Part shown: positions 8,444-10,701 of the stretch, in pieces
Numbering within the stretch: position 1 is the first letter of the stretch
Layout of the letters: each line of letters opens with the position of its first letter
NCBI GenBank assembly: GCA_001796935.1
Contig: MGNX01000012.1
Location: 11,795-22,495 of the forward strand
DNA from: Chloroflexi bacterium RBG_16_60_22
GTDB taxonomy: Bacteria > Chloroflexota > Dehalococcoidia > Dehalococcoidales > RBG-16-60-22
DNA: 10,701 nucleotides
Direction of reading: 5' to 3'
The notes under the pieces: generated by a model
Told to the model about the DNA's origin: nothing
The model's input: only the letters and a program-made list of their open reading frames with translations
Database searches by the model: none
Program-made: the position numbers and the translations under genes

Positions 8444-10701
8444 TTACCGGAAGTCCCTGGACGCCGGGACCCTGTCCAGGGCGCGGAACGGCTTGACCCC
8501 GGTCACCACCAGGTTATGAGTGCCTTCGCGCCGGGTGAGCCGGCCCCTGACGACGAGGAAAGGCGACCGGAACCGGTGCTCGTATTGCTCGTACACCCTG
8601 GAGAAGACCATGCACGGAATGTGGCCGAACTCGTCCTCCAGGGTGATGAAGACCACCTTGCCGTGCGGCCGCTGGCGGCGGATGACCAGCCCGGCGGTGG
8701 TCACCTCGGCACCGTCGCCCAGCTTCTCGATGTCCCGGCTGGTGCGGAAACCGCCGTCGAAGCGGGGGCGCAGCCGGGCCATGACATGACCGGCGGGGAA
8801 GAGGCTGAGCACGCCGTACTCTTCCTGCATGCGCTCCCAGTCGCCGGGGGCTTCCAGCGCCACCATGTCCTGCGCGACGGGGAGGGGTAAAGGAAGCTGG
8901 GTGTTGACCGGCCGGTAGCGTAGCCCGATTTCCCATTTCACCTTCCTCCGGTTCGGCTCCAGGCTGTCGAAGGCGCCGGCACCGGCCAGGTTGAGGGCCA
9001 CCTCCTCCAGGACGCCGGTACGCTCCAGGAAGTCACCGATGCTTTTGAAAGCCCCGCCCTTTTCCCGGCCCCGCTCTATCGCCTCCGCCGAGGCTTCTCC
9101 CAGCCCCAGAACGTTGAGGAAGCCCAGCCGCAGGTATTTGTTTTCAACCTCACCCCCATATGTGTCATTCTGAGGGAGCGCAGCGACCGAAGAATCCCGG
9201 GGAGGGACGGACGGAAGGCAGCCCGCGTCCCCACCCCTAGATTCTTCGCTTCGCTCAGAATGACAGTAAAGAGGCTGGATTCCCGCTTCCGCGGGAATGA
9301 CAGACTGGTGTTCTATGACACATTTAGAGCGGCTTTTATTCATATCCGGATTCAAGACCCTTATCCCGTGCCTCACGGCGTCCTCCTTCAGCGTCTCCAG
9401 GTTGTAGAAGCCCATCGGCTGCTGGTTGAAGATGGCCACGAAGAACTCCATCGGGTAATGGTATTTCACCCAGGCCGCCTGGTAGGCCGTCACCCCGAAG
9501 GCGAAGGCGTGCGACTCCGGGAACATGTAGAGGCCGTTGAACTTCTTGAAGACCTTTTCCGCCGCTTCCGCGCTGACGCCCCGGCTGGCCGCCCCGGCCA
9601 GGAACCTCTGGCGGTACTGCGCTATCAGTTCCTCGTTGTGGCGGCGGCCGAAGGCGCGGCGGAGGCGGTCGGCCTCGCCGGGGGCAAAACCGGCGACGTC
9701 TATCGCCAGCTGGTTGACCTGGTCCTGGAACAGGACGACGCCCAGGGTGCGCTCCAGGGCCCGCTGCTCCAGGGGGCAGTCGTAGGTCACCGGCTTCCGG
9801 CCGCGGCGCCGGGCCAGGTACTCCTGCACGCCGTGGTTGACCCCCACCCCCGGCCGCACCGCCCCCACCTCGTGGGCCATGTCCAGCAGGTTCCGGGGCC
9901 GGAGACGGGTGATGGTCTGCATCTGGGCGGCGGACTCCACCTGGAAGATGCCGATGGTATCCCCCCGGCAGAGCATATCGTAGACGGCGCCATCCTCGAA
10001 GTCGATGCGGGAGAGGTCGATGCGCTCCCCGGTGCGGTCCCTGATAAGCCCGACGGCCTCCTGGAGCTGGGAGAGGGCGCCCAGGGCCAGGAAATCGATT
10101 TTTACGAAGCCGGCGTCGTCGATGCTGTCCTTGTCCCACTGGCAGACGTAGCGCCCCTCGATGGCGCCCCTTTGAACCGGCACGATATCGATGAGGGGGG
10201 TGGAGGAAAGTATCATGCCGCCGGGGTGCTGCCCCAGGTACTTGGGGAAGCCGTCCAGCTCCGCGGCCAGCCTTACCAGGTCGCGCCAGACGGGGGCTTC
10301 CACCTTGTCCCTGAAGTTGGGCATCCTCCGCATTTTGGCTTCCAGCTTGCGGGCGCTGCCCCAGTCGGCCTGCCTGGCCAGCTGGCCGATTTCCGTTTCC
10401 GGCAGGCCCAGCGCCTTGCCCAGGTCCCGGACCGCCCCCTTGATTTGATAGGTGGCGATGGTGCCGGTGAGGGCGGCGTGCTCCCAGCCCCATTTTTCAT
10501 GCGTCCGCAGGATGAGGTCCTCCCGGATGCTGCGGGGAAAATCGAGGTCGATGTCCGGGACGCTGGTCATGACGTCGTCGGGGAGGAAGCGCTCCAGCGA
10601 CAGGTCGTACAGGAGGGGGTCGATGTGGGAAAGCCCGATGAGGTAGCCCACCAGCAATGCCACCGAGGAGCCGCGGCCCCTCCCCGGCGGGTCCTCCTCC
10701 A
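8444..10701 (-). CDS. dnaE2: DNA polymerase III alpha subunit, DnaE2/ImuC-like (5' end outside window)
   Basis: About 750 residues are visible; the frame is open through base 10701. The first visible residues (PGRGSSVALLVGYL) belong to the polymerase core, so the N-terminal PHP domain lies outside. Numbering from the internal GTG at 10663, catalytic Asp39 and Asp41 are in PDIDLDF and the third, Asp190, is in KIDFLALG. DnaE2-like traits are FQVESAAQM (240-248), PESHAFAF and NQQPMGFY (413-420), then a helix-hairpin-helix region and a C-terminal OB-fold (about 620-720). Such polymerases usually act in mutagenic translesion synthesis with ImuA/ImuB, neither of which is visible here. Residues about 454-503 derive from dispersed repeats (9163-9302) inserted in frame between the polymerase core and the helix-hairpin-helix region. 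Some usual core residues differ: ESAAQM for ESRAQM, and RPGVGVNHGV for the RPGP-type motif. It could belong to a separate DnaE clade, so the dnaE2 symbol is tentative. Confidence 0.85.
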   Translation of the reverse strand, partial: EEDPPGRGRGSSVALLVGYLIGLSHIDPLLYDLSLERFLPDDVMTSVPDIDLDFPRSIREDLILRTHEKWGWEHAALTGTIATYQIKGAVRDLGKALGLPETEIGQLARQADWGSARKLEAKMRRMPNFRDKVEAPVWRDLVRLAAELDGFPKYLGQHPGGMILSSTPLIDIVPVQRGAIEGRYVCQWDKDSIDDAGFVKIDFLALGALSQLQEAVGLIRDRTGERIDLSRIDFEDGAVYDMLCRGDTIGIFQVESAAQMQTITRLRPRNLLDMAHEVGAVRPGVGVNHGVQEYLARRRGRKPVTYDCPLEQRALERTLGVVLFQDQVNQLAIDVAGFAPGEADRLRRAFGRRHNEELIAQYRQRFLAGAASRGVSAEAAEKVFKKFNGLYMFPESHAFAFGVTAYQAAWVKYHYPMEFFVAIFNQQPMGFYNLETLKEDAVRHGIRVLNPDMNKSRSKCVIEHQSVIPAEAGIQPLYCHSERSEESRGGDAGCLPSVPPRDSSVAALPQNDTYGGEVENKYLRLGFLNVLGLGEASAEAIERGREKGGAFKSIGDFLERTGVLEEVALNLAGAGAFDSLEPNRRKVKWEIGLRYRPVNTQLPLPLPVAQDMVALEAPGDWERMQEEYGVLSLFPAGHVMARLRPRFDGGFRTSRDIEKLGDGAEVTTAGLVIRRQRPHGKVVFITLEDEFGHIPCMVFSRVYEQYEHRFRSPFLVVRGRLTRREGTHNLVVTGVKPFRALDRVPASRDFR
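9163..9265. mobile_element. MITE-like dispersed element with imperfect terminal inverted repeats, inside dnaE2
   Basis: The left end starts TGTCATTCTGAG and the right end is its inverse, CTCAGAATGACA. The arms continue as imperfect inverses (GGAGCGCAGCGACCGAAGAATC against the inverse of GATTCTTCGCTTCG), giving about 103 bases in all. It contains no transposase. On the dnaE2 strand it encodes CHSERSEESRGG and RDSSVAALPQND, peptides I recognise as recurring wherever this repeat is translated in bacterial genomes. No clear target-site duplication is visible. Confidence 0.75.
9275..9302. repeat. 28-base palindromic dispersed repeat (TGTCATTCCCGC type), inside dnaE2
   Basis: CTGGATTCCCGC-TTCC-GCGGGAATGACA forms a hairpin with ATTCCCGC and GCGGGAAT arms. 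It lies nine bases from the first element. On the dnaE2 strand it reads SVIPAEAGIQ, another peptide typical of translated intergenic repeats. It is a different family from its neighbour, although both share a TGTCATTC end. Confidence 0.75.

Noticed and set aside
9163..9302. Insertion making dnaE2 a pseudogene
   Set aside because: The frame is intact through the insert and both flanks match DnaE, so there is no sequence evidence of inactivation.
9163..9302. CRISPR-like array
   Set aside because: There are only two different palindromic units, with no repeated direct copies, no regular spacers and no cas genes.

Overview
All recognisable genes in this window lie on the minus strand, so transcription reads from high to low coordinates. 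The DNA is GC-rich and gene-dense. The content is an NAD(P)-linked iron-sulfur/molybdopterin-family oxidoreductase, soluble two-component regulators and a DnaE2-type polymerase. This points to an anaerobic or metabolically flexible bacterium. Two dispersed repeats of the TGTCATTCTGAG and TGTCATTCCCGC type sit inside a gene, a feature I associate with Dehalococcoidia/Chloroflexota and other environmental genomes. That taxonomic guess is weak and is inference only.

Layout in transcription order. (1) 10701-8444: C-terminal two thirds of a DNA polymerase III alpha subunit of the DnaE2/ImuC type. It enters from beyond the window and carries about 50 codons derived from two adjacent dispersed repeats (9163-9302). 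(2) 8443-8347: short intergenic region with a sigma70-like promoter and a small palindrome. (3) 8346-7066: soluble GAF-domain histidine kinase, overlapping by 32 bases (4) 7097-6444, a NarL-type response regulator. (5) 6443-6304: 140-base spacer with two hairpins. (6) 6303-5512: tandem-receiver protein (degenerate REC followed by intact REC) with no output domain. (7) 5483-2799: large FdhA/NuoG-like subunit. (8) 2806-2321: NuoE-like subunit. (9) 2319 to the window edge: NuoF-like subunit fused to a GltD/NfnB-like FAD and nucleotide-binding module, incomplete at its C-terminus.

Genes 6 to 9 are spaced by +28, -8 and +1 bases and look like one transcription unit. The last three would form a cytoplasmic complex. 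NuoF is the NAD(H)/FMN site, NuoE and the NuoF N-terminus each carry a 2Fe-2S cluster, the FdhA-like subunit has a chain of Fe-S clusters, and the extra GltD/NfnB module is a candidate second (NADPH-type) flavin site. The FdhA-like subunit looks like a formate dehydrogenase, but it has Tyr where formate dehydrogenases have the metal-binding Sec/Cys, and Asp where the ferredoxin domain normally has its fourth Cys. It may therefore not oxidise formate. The complex could instead be an electron-bifurcating or transhydrogenase-like machine. This is the most interesting hypothesis here. The kinase and regulator genes just upstream are plausible controllers of it.
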